Source: Lachnospiraceae bacterium
Lineage (GTDB): Bacteria; Bacillota; Clostridia; Lachnospirales; Lachnospiraceae
Assembly (NCBI GenBank): GCA_017621975.1
Contig: JAGARW010000148.1
Location: forward strand, 1-43,833
Length of the DNA stretch: 43,833 bases
Direction of reading: 5' to 3'
Shown here in pieces: positions 23,715 through 33,595 of this stretch. Every line of letters begins with the position of its first letter. Position 1 is the stretch's first letter. Made by a program: the position numbers and the translations under genes. The notes below the pieces were generated by a model, which worked only from the letters and a program-made list of their open reading frames with translations, made no database searches and had not been told where the DNA came from.

Positions 23715-24500
23715 ATGGAATTTATTTTATATGAACAGAAAGGCGCGGTCGGCATCATTACGATCAATCGTGAGAAAGCGCTGAATGCACTGAATTCTAC
23801 CGTACTGGATGAGCTGAACCAGACTCTGGACGCGGTAAATCTGGAAGAAGTGAGATGCCTGATCCTGACAGGCGCAGGACAGAAGTCCTTCGTAGCAGGC
23901 GCTGACATCGGTGAAATGAGCACACTGACAAAAGCGGAAGGCGAAGCGTTCGGTAAAAAAGGAAACGATGTATTCCGCAAGATCGAAACATTCCCGATTC
24001 CTGTGATCGCGGCAATCAACGGCTTTGCGCTTGGCGGCGGCTGTGAGATCTCCATGAGCTGCGACATCAGAATCTGCTCCGACAACGCAGTGTTCGGACA
24101 GCCGGAAGTCGGTCTCGGCATCACGCCGGGCTTCGGCGGCACACAGAGACTGGCGCGTCTCGTAGGCGCCGGCATGGCAAAACAGATGATCTATACGGCA
24201 AGAAACATCAAGGCGGACGAAGCGCTCCGCATCGGTCTTGTCAACGCCGTTTATCCGCAGGAAGAGCTGCTTCCGGCAGCGGAGAAGATGGCGGCAGGCA
24301 TCGCAAAGAATGCGCCGATCGCCGTGTGCAACTGCAAGAAAGCAATCAACGAAGGTCTTGACGCCGACATGGATGAAGCGATCGTGATCGAAGAGAAGTT
24401 ATTCGGCGACTGCTTCGAAACGGAAGACCAGAGATACGGTATGGCATTTTTCCTTGACAAGAACAAAGAAAAAGTAAAAGAGCCGTTCAAGAACAAATAA
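23715..24500 (+). CDS. crt: Enoyl-CoA hydratase (crotonase)
   Basis: 261 residues from ATG 23715, served by GGAGG; ATG 23703 overlaps that site. Dehydrates 3-hydroxybutyryl-CoA to crotonyl-CoA. The oxyanion-hole words FVAGADIGEM and FALGGGCEIS are present with both catalytic glutamates, Glu111 in GCEIS and Glu131 in QPEVGLG, followed by PGFGGTQRLARL. It lies between thlA and hbd and is separated from hbd by a strong hairpin. Confidence 0.95.
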   Translation: MEFILYEQKGAVGIITINREKALNALNSTVLDELNQTLDAVNLEEVRCLILTGAGQKSFVAGADIGEMSTLTKAEGEAFGKKGNDVFRKIETFPIPVIAAINGFALGGGCEISMSCDIRICSDNAVFGQPEVGLGITPGFGGTQRLARLVGAGMAKQMIYTARNIKADEALRIGLVNAVYPQEELLPAAEKMAAGIAKNAPIAVCNCKKAINEGLDADMDEAIVIEEKLFGDCFETEDQRYGMAFFLDKNKEKVKEPFKNK

Positions 24501-24510
24501 ATGAAATACA

Positions 24511-24537
24511 CAGACGGCTGCGCGCCGCAGCCGTCTG
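24511..24537 (+). other. Intercistronic hairpin between crt and hbd
   Basis: A perfect 12-bp stem, CAGACGGCTGCG (24511-24522) with CGCAGCCGTCTG (24526-24537), and a three-base loop CGC. No T-run follows, so it is probably not a terminator; it may mark an RNA processing or stability site that sets the ratio of thlA-crt to hbd-bcd-etf. Confidence 0.75.
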
Positions 24538-24577
24538 CAAATAATGAAATATATATTATTTATAAGGAGGAACTACC

Positions 24578-25417
24578 ATGAAAGTAGGTATTATTGGCGC
24601 AGGAACAATGGGTTCCGGTATCGCGCAGGCATTTGCGCAGACAGAGGGTTACGAAGTATTCTTATGCGATATTAATGAAGAATTCGCAGCAAACGGCAAG
24701 AACAAAATTGCAAAAGGCTTCGAAAAAAGAGTTGCAAAGGGCAAAATGGCTCAGGAAGACGCTGACAAGATTCTTGCAAAGATCACAACGGGCGTAAAGA
24801 CGATCTGCACAGACTGCGATCTGATCGTAGAGGCGGCTCTGGAAGTTATGGATATTAAGAAACAGACATTCAAAGAACTGGAAGAGATCTGCAAACCGGA
24901 GTGTATTTTCGCAACAAATACATCCTCTCTGTCCATTACAGAGATCGGTTCCGGCATCAACCGTCCTGTTATCGGTATGCACTTCTTCAATCCGGCTCCT
25001 GTCATGAAGCTTGTTGAAGTAATCGCAGGTCTGAACACACCGGCTGAAACAGTCGATACGATCAAGAAAATCTCCGAAGAGATCGGCAAGACGCCTGTAC
25101 AGGTAGAGGAAGCGGCTGGCTTTGTTGTAAACAGAATTCTTGTTCCGATGATCAATGAAGGGATCGGTATCTATGCGGACGGCGTTGCAAGCGTAGAAGG
25201 CATTGACACAGCTATGAAGCTCGGTGCAAATCATCCGATGGGACCGCTTGAGCTCGGCGATCTGATCGGTCTGGATATCTGCCTTGCCATCATGGAAGTT
25301 CTTTACAATGAAACAGGTGATTCCAAGTATCGTCCTCATCCGCTTCTTCGCAAGATGGTTCGCGGCGGTCTGCTTGGACGCAAAACCGGAAAAGGTTTCT
25401 ATGATTATACAAAATAA
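24578..25417 (+). CDS. hbd: 3-Hydroxybutyryl-CoA dehydrogenase
   Basis: 279 residues, the clostridial length. Reduces acetoacetyl-CoA to (S)-3-hydroxybutyryl-CoA with NAD(P)H. The N-terminal Rossmann motif [11 protein letters not shown] is at 7-17. The catalytic segment [12 protein letters not shown], then [15 protein letters not shown] with the active His, and [14 protein letters not shown] are seen. The C-terminal domain has [15 protein letters not shown] and ends with TGKGFYDY. The ribosome binding site is AAGGAGG. It is the third operon gene. Confidence 0.95.
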   Translation: MKVGIIGAGTMGSGIAQAFAQTEGYEVFLCDINEEFAANGKNKIAKGFEKRVAKGKMAQEDADKILAKITTGVKTICTDCDLIVEAALEVMDIKKQTFKELEEICKPECIFATNTSSLSITEIGSGINRPVIGMHFFNPAPVMKLVEVIAGLNTPAETVDTIKKISEEIGKTPVQVEEAAGFVVNRILVPMINEGIGIYADGVASVEGIDTAMKLGANHPMGPLELGDLIGLDICLAIMEVLYNETGDSKYRPHPLLRKMVRGGLLGRKTGKGFYDYTK

Positions 25418-25444
25418 ACAATAAATGATGGAGGAATAAAGATC

Positions 25445-26596
25445 ATGGATTTTACTTTGAGCAAAGAACATGAAATGGCGAGAACTTTATTCAAAGAATT
25501 CGCTGAAAAAGAAGTAAAGCCTCTGGCTCAGGAGGTTGACGAAACAGAAGTTTTCCCTAGAGGAACTGTTGAAAAAATGGCAAAATACGGCTTTCTGGGA
25601 ATTCCTGTTCCGAAGGAATACGGCGGACAGGGATGCGATCCTTTGACATATGCTATGTGTGTGGAAGAGCTTTCCAAAGTCTGCGGTACAACAGGCGTTA
25701 TCGTTTCCGCACATACATCTCTGTGCATCGACCCGATCATGACATATGGTACGGAAGAGCAGAAGCAGAAATATGTCGTTCCGCTTGCAAAGGGCGAAAA
25801 GCTTGGAGCCTTCGGTCTGACAGAGCCGGGCGCAGGTACAGACGCTCAGGGACAGCAGACAAAGGCTGTTCTGGACGGCGACGAATGGGTACTGAACGGA
25901 AGCAAATGCTTTATCACGAACGGTAAAGAAGCCGACGTTTATATCATCATCGCAGTAACGGGTAAGGTTGAAAAACGCGGCAGAATGCAGAAAGAGATCT
26001 CTGCGTTTATCGTAGAAAAAGGCACGCCGGGCTTTTCCTTCGGTACAAAAGAAAACAAGATGGGTATCCGCGGATCATCCACTTATGAGCTGATCTTCAC
26101 AGACTGCAGAATTCCGAAGGAAAATCTGCTTGGACAAAAGGGCAAGGGCTTTGCAATCGCTATGCACACGCTGGACGGCGGACGTATCGGTATCGCCGCT
26201 CAGGCTCTTGGTATTGCAGAGGGCGCTCTTGAAACAACGATCGCTTATGTAAAAGAAAGAAAACAGTTCGGAAGATCGATCGGACAGTTCCAGAATACAC
26301 AGTTCGTACTGGCTGACCTCGCTACTAAGGTAGAAGCCGCTCAGATGCTCGTTTACAAAGCTGCTATGGCTAAGGCTACGCAGAAGGTATATTCCGTAGA
26401 GGCGGCAAAGGCAAAATTGTTTGCGGCGGAAGTTGCTATGGAAGTAACAACGAAGTGCGTTCAGTTACACGGCGGCTATGGTTACATCAGAGAATACGAT
26501 GTTGAGCGTATGATGCGCGACGCTAAGATCACCGAGATCTATGAAGGTACAAGCGAAGTACAGCGTATGGTTATCAGCGGCGCACTGTTAAAGTAA
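25445..26596 (+). CDS. bcd: Butyryl-CoA dehydrogenase
   Basis: 383 residues. FAD-dependent acyl-CoA dehydrogenase that reduces crotonyl-CoA to butyryl-CoA. Family words: [13 protein letters not shown] and CFITNG in the middle domain, [34 protein letters not shown], and the catalytic base Glu367 in [10 protein letters not shown], the position known for clostridial and rumen enzymes. With the following EtfAB it would form the bifurcating complex that couples NADH oxidation to ferredoxin reduction (established for this family, inferred here). GGAGG precedes the ATG. Confidence 0.95.
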   Translation: MDFTLSKEHEMARTLFKEFAEKEVKPLAQEVDETEVFPRGTVEKMAKYGFLGIPVPKEYGGQGCDPLTYAMCVEELSKVCGTTGVIVSAHTSLCIDPIMTYGTEEQKQKYVVPLAKGEKLGAFGLTEPGAGTDAQGQQTKAVLDGDEWVLNGSKCFITNGKEADVYIIIAVTGKVEKRGRMQKEISAFIVEKGTPGFSFGTKENKMGIRGSSTYELIFTDCRIPKENLLGQKGKGFAIAMHTLDGGRIGIAAQALGIAEGALETTIAYVKERKQFGRSIGQFQNTQFVLADLATKVEAAQMLVYKAAMAKATQKVYSVEAAKAKLFAAEVAMEVTTKCVQLHGGYGYIREYDVERMMRDAKITEIYEGTSEVQRMVISGALLK

Positions 26597-26623
26597 AATA
26601 AAAATATAAGGAGAGAAAACACA

Positions 26624-27409
26624 ATGAAAATCGTTGTTTGTATTAAACAGGTACCTGATACAAAGGGCGGCGTTAAGTTTAACCCAGACGGTACACTTGA
26701 TAGAGCGGCAATGCTTGCAATCATGAACCCGGATGACAAAGCCGGACTCGAAGCGGCACTGAGATTAAAAGATCAGTACGGTGCGGAAGTAACTGTACTT
26801 ACAATGGGTCTTCCGAAGGCTACGGACGTACTCCGTGAGGCAATCGCTATGGGCGCTGACAAGGGTATCCTTGTAACGGACAGAGTGCTCGGCGGCGCTG
26901 ATACATGGGCTACTTCCACGACAATCGCAGGCGCGATCAGAAACCTTGAGTATGATCTCATCATCACGGGCCGTCAGGCAATCGACGGCGATACCGCTCA
27001 GGTAGGTCCTCAGATCGCAGAGCATCTTGGCATTCCGGTAATCTCCTACGCGCAGGATATCAAGGTAGAAGGAGATAAGGTAATCGTTCAGCGTCAGTAT
27101 GACGACAGATATCATGTATTGGAAGCGCAGATGCCTTGCCTGATTACAGCGCTTTCTGAATTAAACGATCCGCGTTATATGACTCCGGGCGGAATTTTTG
27201 ATGCATGCAAAGCTGAGATCACGACATGGGGCAGAGCAGATCTGAAAGACGTAGAAGACTGCAATTTAGGTCTGGCAGGTTCTCCGACAAAGATTGCAAA
27301 GGCATCTGATAAAGTCCGCAAGGGCGCTGGCGAAAAGATCGTTCCGGATTCACCGGAAGATGCAGTTGCTTATATTGTTGGTAAATTCAAAGAGAAACAT
27401 ATCATTTAA
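26624..27409 (+). CDS. etfB: Electron transfer flavoprotein, beta subunit
   Basis: 261 residues. Begins MKIVVCIKQVPDTK, the usual EtfB opening, and shows NPDDKAGLEAALRLKD, LTMGLPKATDVLREAIAMGAD, TGRQAIDGDTAQVGPQIAE and, near the end, TKIAKASDKVRKGAGE. In bifurcating complexes this subunit holds the FAD that receives electrons from NADH. It lies 27 bases after bcd and 20 before the etfA start, as in other clostridial butyrate operons. Confidence 0.95.
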   Translation: MKIVVCIKQVPDTKGGVKFNPDGTLDRAAMLAIMNPDDKAGLEAALRLKDQYGAEVTVLTMGLPKATDVLREAIAMGADKGILVTDRVLGGADTWATSTTIAGAIRNLEYDLIITGRQAIDGDTAQVGPQIAEHLGIPVISYAQDIKVEGDKVIVQRQYDDRYHVLEAQMPCLITALSELNDPRYMTPGGIFDACKAEITTWGRADLKDVEDCNLGLAGSPTKIAKASDKVRKGAGEKIVPDSPEDAVAYIVGKFKEKHII

Positions 27410-27429
27410 TAAATAAGGTGGTGAACGAG

Positions 27430-28479
27430 ATGAATTTAGAAGAATATAAAGGCGTATTTGTGTATGCACAGCAGGTTGATAATGAGATCAGCGGTATTGC
27501 ATACGAATTACTTGGAAAAGCAAAAGAACTGGCAGCTCCTTTAAACACAGAAGTAACGGCAGTGCTGATCGGCTCCGACGTAAAGAATCTTGCAGATTCT
27601 CTGGCAGAGTATGGCGCTGACAAGGTTATCCTTGTAGACGATCCCGAATTAAAGGAGTACAGAACAGAGCCTTATGCGCATGCGCTTGCATCTGTTATTA
27701 ACAAATATAAACCGGAAATCATGCTCGTAGGAGCAACCGCAATCGGCCGTGACCTTGGTCCGACCGTATCCGCAAGAGTTGCTACAGGTCTGACAGCAGA
27801 CTGCACTGTTCTGGAAATCGGAGATTTCCCGCTTGTTGCAGTACCGGGTAAGGAAAGCGAACAGAAGCACAATCAGCTTCTTATGACACGTCCTGCATTC
27901 GGCGGCAACACAATCGCTACAATCGCATGCCCGAACAACCGTCCGCAGATGGCGACCGTTCGTCCCGGCGTTATGCAGAAGATTGACCCGATCAAGGGCG
28001 CAAAGGCAGTAATCGAGGAGTTCAATCCTGGATTTACACCGAATAACAAATACGTAACGATTAAGGAAGTCGTTAAGGCAGTTTCCAATACGGTAGACAT
28101 TATGGACGCTAAGGTTTTAGTATCCGGCGGACGCGGGGTTGGAACTCCTGAAAACTTCAAGATTCTGGAAGACCTTGCGGAAGTTCTCGGCGGTACGGTA
28201 AGCTGTTCACGTGCAGTTGTAGACGCTGGCTGGAAGCCGAAGGATCTTCAGGTAGGACAGACAGGTAAAACGGTTCGTCCGAACATTTACTTTGCAATCG
28301 GTATTTCCGGTGCGATCCAGCACGTTGCAGGTATGGAAGAATCTGACATCATTGTTGCAATCAACAAAGATGAAGACGCTCCGATTTTTGACGTAGCTGA
28401 TTACGGCATCGTAGGCGATCTGAACAAGATCGTTCCTGCCCTGACGGCACAGTTAAAAGCAGAAATCGCTGCAAAATAA
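27430..28479 (+). CDS. etfA: Electron transfer flavoprotein, alpha subunit
   Basis: 349 residues from ATG 27430, with AAGGTGGTG as ribosome binding site; GTG 27418 and 27421 lie inside that site. The N-terminal domain ([23 protein letters not shown]) precedes the FAD-binding domain, marked by [59 protein letters not shown] and [19 protein letters not shown]. It partners EtfB and Bcd. It is the last operon gene; a strong terminator follows. Confidence 0.95.
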   Translation: MNLEEYKGVFVYAQQVDNEISGIAYELLGKAKELAAPLNTEVTAVLIGSDVKNLADSLAEYGADKVILVDDPELKEYRTEPYAHALASVINKYKPEIMLVGATAIGRDLGPTVSARVATGLTADCTVLEIGDFPLVAVPGKESEQKHNQLLMTRPAFGGNTIATIACPNNRPQMATVRPGVMQKIDPIKGAKAVIEEFNPGFTPNNKYVTIKEVVKAVSNTVDIMDAKVLVSGGRGVGTPENFKILEDLAEVLGGTVSCSRAVVDAGWKPKDLQVGQTGKTVRPNIYFAIGISGAIQHVAGMEESDIIVAINKDEDAPIFDVADYGIVGDLNKIVPALTAQLKAEIAAK

Positions 28480-28506
28480 AGATTGCTGCAATTATAAATA
28501 ACAGAG

Positions 28507-28536
28507 AGGACCAATGCAAAAGCGTTGGTCCTTTTT
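28507..28536 (+). terminator. Terminator of the butyrate operon
   Basis: AGGACCAATGC (28507-28517) pairs with GCGTTGGTCCT (28522-28532), loop AAAA, then TTTTT. A smaller stem CGGGA/TCCCG with a T-rich tail follows near 28543-28565 as a possible backup. Confidence 0.9.
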
Positions 28537-28591
28537 GCGTAATCGGGAAGTTTCCCGTCTTTTTCTTCCAATATACGGATAGAAAGGTGTC

Positions 28592-28638
28592 GTTTCCGCA
28601 GGAAAATACTTGCGGAAACAATATTTTTTGTGTATCAT
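28592..28638 (+). promoter_or_regulatory. Promoter of the BMP importer operon with an overlapping operator-like dyad
   Basis: TTGCGG (28610-28615), a 17-base spacer and TATCAT (28633-28638). The inverted repeat GTTTCCGCA (28592-28600) / TGCGGAAAC (28611-28619) covers the -35. This could be a repressor site, or the stem of a terminator for read-through from etfA. Confidence 0.5.
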
Positions 28639-28679
28639 TACTTATAGCTTGACATTTATAAAAAAATAGGAGGTTTATT

Positions 28680-29843
28680 ATGAAGAGCAAAATTTTAAGC
28701 GTAGCGTTATGCGTAAGCATGGTTGCAGCTATGCTCATGGGCTGCGGCAGCAGCGCGGAGCAGGCTCCTGCGGCAGAGACTGAAAATGCAGCGGCAGAGA
28801 CAGAAAGCGTGGAAACAGAAGAAGCAAAAACAACGGCTTCCGACGCAAATGCAGAAGGCGGCTATGAACTCGCACTTGTAACCGACCTCGGTACGATTGA
28901 CGACAAGTCTTTTAACCAGGGCGCATGGGAAGGCATGGAGAAATATGCGAAAGAAAACAACATTTCTTACAAATATTACCAGCCGCAGGAAGGTACAACA
29001 GATTCTTATATTGAAACGATCGGCCTTGCGATTGAAGGCGGCGCTAAGTTAGTTGTATGTCCTGGTTTCCTGTTTGAAGAGCCTGTATTTACCGTACAGG
29101 ATCAGTATCCGGACGTTCACTTTATCTTACTGGACGGCGAACCGCATGATGCGGATTATAATTACAAGACAGGAGAAAACGTAATGCCGATTCTTTTCCA
29201 GGAAGATCAGGCAGGTTATCTTGCAGGCTATGCGGTAGTAAAAGACGGCTATACAAAGCTCGGTTTCATGGGCGGTATGGCAGTTCCGGCAGTTATCCGT
29301 TATGGCTATGGTTTTGTTCAGGGCGCTGATGCAGCGGCTCAGGAGATGGGCGTAGACGTTGAGATCATGTACAACTATACAGGCGCGTTTGCGGCGACTC
29401 CGGAAGCGCAGGCTATGGCGGCAAGCTGGTATCAGAACGGTACGGAAGTGATCTTTGGCTGCGGCGGCGCAGTTGGAAACTCAGTTATGGCAGCGGCAGA
29501 AGAAGCTGGAGCGAAGGTGATCGGCGTTGACGTTGACCAGTCTTCCGAATCTGACACAGTTATTACATCCGCTATGAAGCAGCTCAGCGTTTCCGTATAT
29601 GAAGGCGTAAAAGCATTTTATGACGGTTCCTTCCCGGGAGGCGCTACATCCGTATTTACGGCGGAAAACGACGGCGTTGGTCTTCCGATGGAAACATCTA
29701 AGTTCGAAACATTTGGACAGGCTGATTATGACGCGTTGTATGCAAAACTTTCTTCGGGCGAAATTACAATCGAAAACGGAACAGAAGACAGCACAACAGC
29801 AGATCTGACTCTGGCAAAGGCGGCAGTTAGCTTTGTAGAGTAA
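28680..29843 (+). CDS. BMP family lipoprotein, nucleoside-type ABC transporter substrate-binding protein
   Basis: 387 residues. Lipoprotein signal ending at Cys22 (LMGC), then an acidic Ala/Glu/Thr linker to about residue 58. The basic membrane protein (PnrA-like) domain opens with LALVTDLGTIDDKSFNQGAWEG, the ligand-binding signature of the family, and continues with LVVCPGFLFEEPV, GFMGGMAVPAVIRYGYGFVQGA, EVIFGCGGAVGNSV and VIGVDVDQSSES. Known members bind purine or other nucleosides. It is the first gene of an importer operon (ATPase and two permeases follow). The hairpins behind it may let it be made in excess of the membrane parts. Confidence 0.9.
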   Translation: MKSKILSVALCVSMVAAMLMGCGSSAEQAPAAETENAAAETESVETEEAKTTASDANAEGGYELALVTDLGTIDDKSFNQGAWEGMEKYAKENNISYKYYQPQEGTTDSYIETIGLAIEGGAKLVVCPGFLFEEPVFTVQDQYPDVHFILLDGEPHDADYNYKTGENVMPILFQEDQAGYLAGYAVVKDGYTKLGFMGGMAVPAVIRYGYGFVQGADAAAQEMGVDVEIMYNYTGAFAATPEAQAMAASWYQNGTEVIFGCGGAVGNSVMAAAEEAGAKVIGVDVDQSSESDTVITSAMKQLSVSVYEGVKAFYDGSFPGGATSVFTAENDGVGLPMETSKFETFGQADYDALYAKLSSGEITIENGTEDSTTADLTLAKAAVSFVE

Positions 29844-29859
29844 TCCGGCATACACATCT

Positions 29860-29916
29860 TGCCCGTAAGGGCATCATGATAAGGAATGAAATAGGCGGGG
29901 TGTCGAAAGACACCCC
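29860..29916 (+). other. Two intercistronic hairpins between the binding protein and ATPase genes
   Basis: TGCCC/GGGCA with loop GTAA (29860-29873), and GGGGTGTC/GACACCCC with a GAAA tetraloop (29897-29916). No T-run follows. Such stems commonly protect the upstream binding-protein mRNA or reduce read-through. Confidence 0.65.
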
Positions 29917-29944
29917 ATTCTATTATGAAACTGGGGGTTAACAG

Positions 29945-31501
29945 ATGGATTATGTTATTGAGATGCTACACATCACAAAAGAATTTCCGGGAATCATTGC
30001 GAATGACGACATTACGCTCTGCGTAAAGCCGGGGGAAATTCATGCGTTGTTAGGGGAAAACGGAGCCGGAAAGTCCACGCTGATGAGCGTGTTGTTTGGG
30101 CTTTACCAGCCGGAAAAGGGAAAAATTAAAGTAAAGGGAAAAGAAGTATCGATTAAAGGACCGCTGGATGCCAATGCGCTCGGAATCGGAATGGTGCATC
30201 AGCATTTTAAGCTGGTTCATAATTTTACAGTGCTGCAGAATATTGTTCTTGGCATGGAAACGACCAAGGGCGGCATGATTCAAATGGCGGACGCCAGAAA
30301 AAAAGTAGTTGAACTGAGCGAGAAATATAATTTGTTTGTAGATCCCGACGCGTTTATTTCCGATATTACAGTCGGAATGCAGCAAAGGGTAGAAATTTTG
30401 AAAATGTTATATCGTGATAACGATATTTTAATCTTTGACGAGCCTACGGCGGTATTGACGCCGCAGGAAATAGATGAGCTGATGCAGATCATGCGCGATC
30501 TTGTAGCGGAAGGCAAATCCATCTTATTTATTACCCATAAATTAAATGAAATCAAAGCGGTAGCGGACAGATGCACGGTGCTGCGCCGCGGCAAATATAT
30601 CGGAACGGTCGAAGTAAAGGATACGGATAAGGAAGCCATGTCGGAAATGATGGTAGGCAGAAAGGTGAATCTGACCGTAGAGAAATCCGAAGCGAAACCG
30701 GGCGAGGTCGTTTTAGAGGTGAAGGATCTCTGTGTTAAGTCCGTCAGGGAAGGACACAGCCAGAATGTCGTCGACCATGTGAGCTTTAAGGTGCGGAAGG
30801 GCGAGATCGTCTGCATAGCCGGAATCGACGGGAATGGGCAGACAGAGCTTGTTCATGCCATTACCGGACTGGGCGGTATGAGTCAGGGACAGATCCTTTT
30901 AAACGGTGAAGATATGACGAAAAAGTCGATCCGCTATAAAAATACGCACGGTATGTCGCATATACCGGAAGACCGCCATAAGCACGGGTTGGTGCTCGAT
31001 TATAATCTTGCGTATAACCTTGTGCTGCAGCAGTATTTTGAACCGAAGTTCAGTAAGTTTGGTTTTTTGAAAAAGGATAAGATCAACGAATACGCTGATC
31101 TTCTGATTGAAAAATATGATATTCGCAGCGGACAAGGCAAGGATACGATTACAAGAAGCATGTCGGGCGGAAATCAGCAGAAAGCGATCGTAGCGAGAGA
31201 GATTATGAAAAATCCTGATATCCTCCTTGCGGTACAGCCGACAAGAGGTCTGGACGTCGGCGCGATCGAATATATTCACAAGCAGCTTGTGGCGCAGAGA
31301 GATTCGGGAAGCGCAATTCTTCTTGTTTCTTTGGAGCTTGATGAGGTCATGAATTTGAGCGACCGGATTCTTGTCATTTATGAAGGGGCAATCGTAGCGG
31401 ACTTAAATCCGAAGGAAGTCACAGTTCAGGAACTTGGACTTTATATGGCGGGTTCGAAAGGCTCCAAGTCCGCAGGAAAGGAGGAAGCAGACCATGAATA
31501 A
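29945..31501 (+). CDS. Nucleoside-type ABC transporter ATPase with two ABC domains
   Basis: 518 residues with two fused ABC domains, as in sugar and nucleoside importers (NupO/YufO type). Domain 1: Walker A GENGAGKST (37-45), a signature altered to ITVGMQQR, Walker B ILIFDEPTAVLTP. Domain 2: a degenerate Walker A (CIAGIDGNGQTEL), signature MSGGNQQKAIVARE, and a Walker B-like ILLAVQPTRGLDVGA in which Gln replaces the usual acidic residue. One consensus and one degenerate site is normal for this class. Its last eight bases overlap the first permease start. Confidence 0.9.
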   Translation: MDYVIEMLHITKEFPGIIANDDITLCVKPGEIHALLGENGAGKSTLMSVLFGLYQPEKGKIKVKGKEVSIKGPLDANALGIGMVHQHFKLVHNFTVLQNIVLGMETTKGGMIQMADARKKVVELSEKYNLFVDPDAFISDITVGMQQRVEILKMLYRDNDILIFDEPTAVLTPQEIDELMQIMRDLVAEGKSILFITHKLNEIKAVADRCTVLRRGKYIGTVEVKDTDKEAMSEMMVGRKVNLTVEKSEAKPGEVVLEVKDLCVKSVREGHSQNVVDHVSFKVRKGEIVCIAGIDGNGQTELVHAITGLGGMSQGQILLNGEDMTKKSIRYKNTHGMSHIPEDRHKHGLVLDYNLAYNLVLQQYFEPKFSKFGFLKKDKINEYADLLIEKYDIRSGQGKDTITRSMSGGNQQKAIVAREIMKNPDILLAVQPTRGLDVGAIEYIHKQLVAQRDSGSAILLVSLELDEVMNLSDRILVIYEGAIVADLNPKEVTVQELGLYMAGSKGSKSAGKEEADHE

Positions 31502-32645
31502 GAAACGGAAATTTGACTACACGGGTGTGTTGTCCTCTGTATTTGCGATCTTGATCGGTCTGATCGTAGGATTTATCATTCTGTTGATCTGTAATCCGAA
31601 ACAGTCGGCGCCCGGTTTCTTCACGATTTTGACAGGCGCGTTTACGCATGGCGCAAAAGGCGTCGGTCAGGTGTTTTATTACTCCACGCCGATCATTCTG
31701 ACAGGACTTTCGGTAGGCTTTGCCTTCAAGACGGGTCTGTTCAACATCGGGGCGAGCGGACAGTTCATTGTCGGCGGTTTCGGCGCGGTCTATGTCGGCA
31801 TTATGTGTGAAAACCTTGGCAGCATCCATTGGCTTGCGGCGCTTTTGGCAGGCGTTTTATTCGGTGCGATCTGGGGACTTGTTCCCGGACTTTTGAAGGC
31901 ATTTTTTAACGTAAATGAAGTAATCGCTTCTATTATGATGAATTATATCGGCATGTACGGTGTGAACTGGTTTGTAAAGAGCTACAAGCCGATGTTCAAT
32001 AATATCAGAAACGAAAGCAAACCTGTTTTGCAGACGGCTAATATTCCAAAGATGGGATTGGACAAGCTGTTCCCGGATTCCAGTATCAACGGCGGTTTTA
32101 TCATTGCGGTACTCGTTGTTATTTTGATCTATCTTGTTTTGGACAAGACGGCCTTTGGCTACGAGCTGAAAGCGGTAGGCTATAACAGAGACGCAAGCCG
32201 CTATGCGGGTATCAATGAGAAAAAAGGAATCGTTTTTTCCATGATGATCGCGGGCGCGATCTCAGGTCTGGCGGGCGCATGCCTGTATCTGGCAGGGACC
32301 GGAAAGCACATTGAGATCGTAGATACCTTGGCGGACGAGGGCTTTACCGGAATTTCGGTCGCCCTTCTCGGTCTGTGCCATCCGATCGGCATTTTGTTTG
32401 CAGGTATTTTTATTGCCTATTTGACGGCGGGAGGTTTTTACTTACAGTTGTTTGAGTTCTCGACGGAGATTATCGATATTATTGTAGCGATCATTATTTA
32501 TTTCAGCGCGTTTGCGTTAATGGTTAAGATGCTGATCGCGAAAGTGGAAAAGAACAAAGGCGATAAGAAAAGCGGATTGAAAGAACCGGGAGACGCAGCC
32601 GCCTCCAAAGCGGTTTCAGATAAGAAAGGAGGGATCAAAGCATGA
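31494..32645 (+). CDS. Nucleoside-type ABC transporter permease, first subunit
   Basis: 383 residues from ATG 31494, with AAAGGAGGAAG upstream inside the ATPase gene; the genes overlap by 8 bases. About nine or ten membrane segments. Family words: TGLSVGFAFKTGLFNIGASGQFIVGG, FNVNEVIASIMMNYIG, and TAFGYELKAVGYNRDASRYAGIN with EGFTGISVALLG. It matches the NupP/YufP-type permease. The last 25 residues are a charged, cytoplasmic tail rich in Lys, Gly and Ala. The TGA stop overlaps the next ATG (ATGA). Confidence 0.9.
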   Translation: MNKKRKFDYTGVLSSVFAILIGLIVGFIILLICNPKQSAPGFFTILTGAFTHGAKGVGQVFYYSTPIILTGLSVGFAFKTGLFNIGASGQFIVGGFGAVYVGIMCENLGSIHWLAALLAGVLFGAIWGLVPGLLKAFFNVNEVIASIMMNYIGMYGVNWFVKSYKPMFNNIRNESKPVLQTANIPKMGLDKLFPDSSINGGFIIAVLVVILIYLVLDKTAFGYELKAVGYNRDASRYAGINEKKGIVFSMMIAGAISGLAGACLYLAGTGKHIEIVDTLADEGFTGISVALLGLCHPIGILFAGIFIAYLTAGGFYLQLFEFSTEIIDIIVAIIIYFSAFALMVKMLIAKVEKNKGDKKSGLKEPGDAAASKAVSDKKGGIKA

Positions 32646-33595
32646 GCGTTGTATATTTCATTTTTCAGCAGACAATGTTTTTTGCAATTCCTCTTTTGAT
32701 CGTAGCGCTTGGCGGTATGTTTTCGGAGCGCAGCGGCGTTGTCAATATTGCGTTGGAAGGTATTATGACAATGGGCGCTTTTACGAGTATCCTGTTCCTT
32801 AATCTGACCGGAAAAAATATGAGCGGTCAGGGACAGCTTCTGATCGCGATTGTGATTGCGATGGCGACGGGCGTTGTGTTCTCTCTTTTCCATGCGTATG
32901 CGGCGATCAATATGAAGGCGGATCAGACGATCAGCGGTACGGCGCTGAATATGTTCGCTCCGGCATTTGCCATTTTCGTAGCAAGAATTATTCAGGGCGT
33001 ACAGCAGGTACAGTTTTCCAATACGTTCCGTATCGAATCGGTTCCGGTGCTTGGCAGCATTCCGGTAGTCGGCGATTTGTTTTTTAAGAATACTTATATC
33101 ACGACTTATATCGGAATCGGCATTTTGATCTTATCGGCGGTCGTATTATATAAGACAAAATTCGGTCTGCGGCTGCGCGCGTGCGGCGAGCATCCTCAGG
33201 CGGCGGACGCGGCGGGCGTTAATGTGTATCGGATGCAGTATGCGGGCGTTATGATCTCCGGTGCGCTCGGAGGACTCGGCGGTCTTGTCTTTGTCGTACC
33301 GACTTCGACAAACTTCAATGCAACGGTTTCCGGCTATGGTTTCCTTGCTCTTGCAGTTCTTATTTTCGGACAGTGGAAGCCGGGCAGGATTTTAGGAGCA
33401 TCCCTTTTCTTTGGTTTGACAAAAGCGGTTGCGGCGGCATACTCGGGTATTCCATTCTTGAATAATATGGGGATTCCCAGCTATTTGTATAAGATGATAC
33501 CTTACATCGCTACTCTGATCGTATTGATTTTTACGTCCAAAAATTCACAGGCTCCGCGTGCCAGCGGTGTTCCTTATGATAAGGGAGCAAGATGA
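32642..33595 (+). CDS. Nucleoside-type ABC transporter permease, second subunit
   Basis: 317 residues, about eight to ten membrane segments. Typical words are FSERSGVVNIALEGIMTMGAF, ADQTISGTALNMFAPA, FGLRLRACGEHPQAADAAGVNVYRMQYAGV and GYGFLALAVLIFGQWKP. It pairs with the preceding permease (NupQ/YufQ type). The start overlaps the previous stop as ATGA, and its own stop overlaps the lipoprotein start in the same way, so the three genes are translationally coupled. Confidence 0.9.
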   Translation: MSVVYFIFQQTMFFAIPLLIVALGGMFSERSGVVNIALEGIMTMGAFTSILFLNLTGKNMSGQGQLLIAIVIAMATGVVFSLFHAYAAINMKADQTISGTALNMFAPAFAIFVARIIQGVQQVQFSNTFRIESVPVLGSIPVVGDLFFKNTYITTYIGIGILILSAVVLYKTKFGLRLRACGEHPQAADAAGVNVYRMQYAGVMISGALGGLGGLVFVVPTSTNFNATVSGYGFLALAVLIFGQWKPGRILGASLFFGLTKAVAAAYSGIPFLNNMGIPSYLYKMIPYIATLIVLIFTSKNSQAPRASGVPYDKGAR

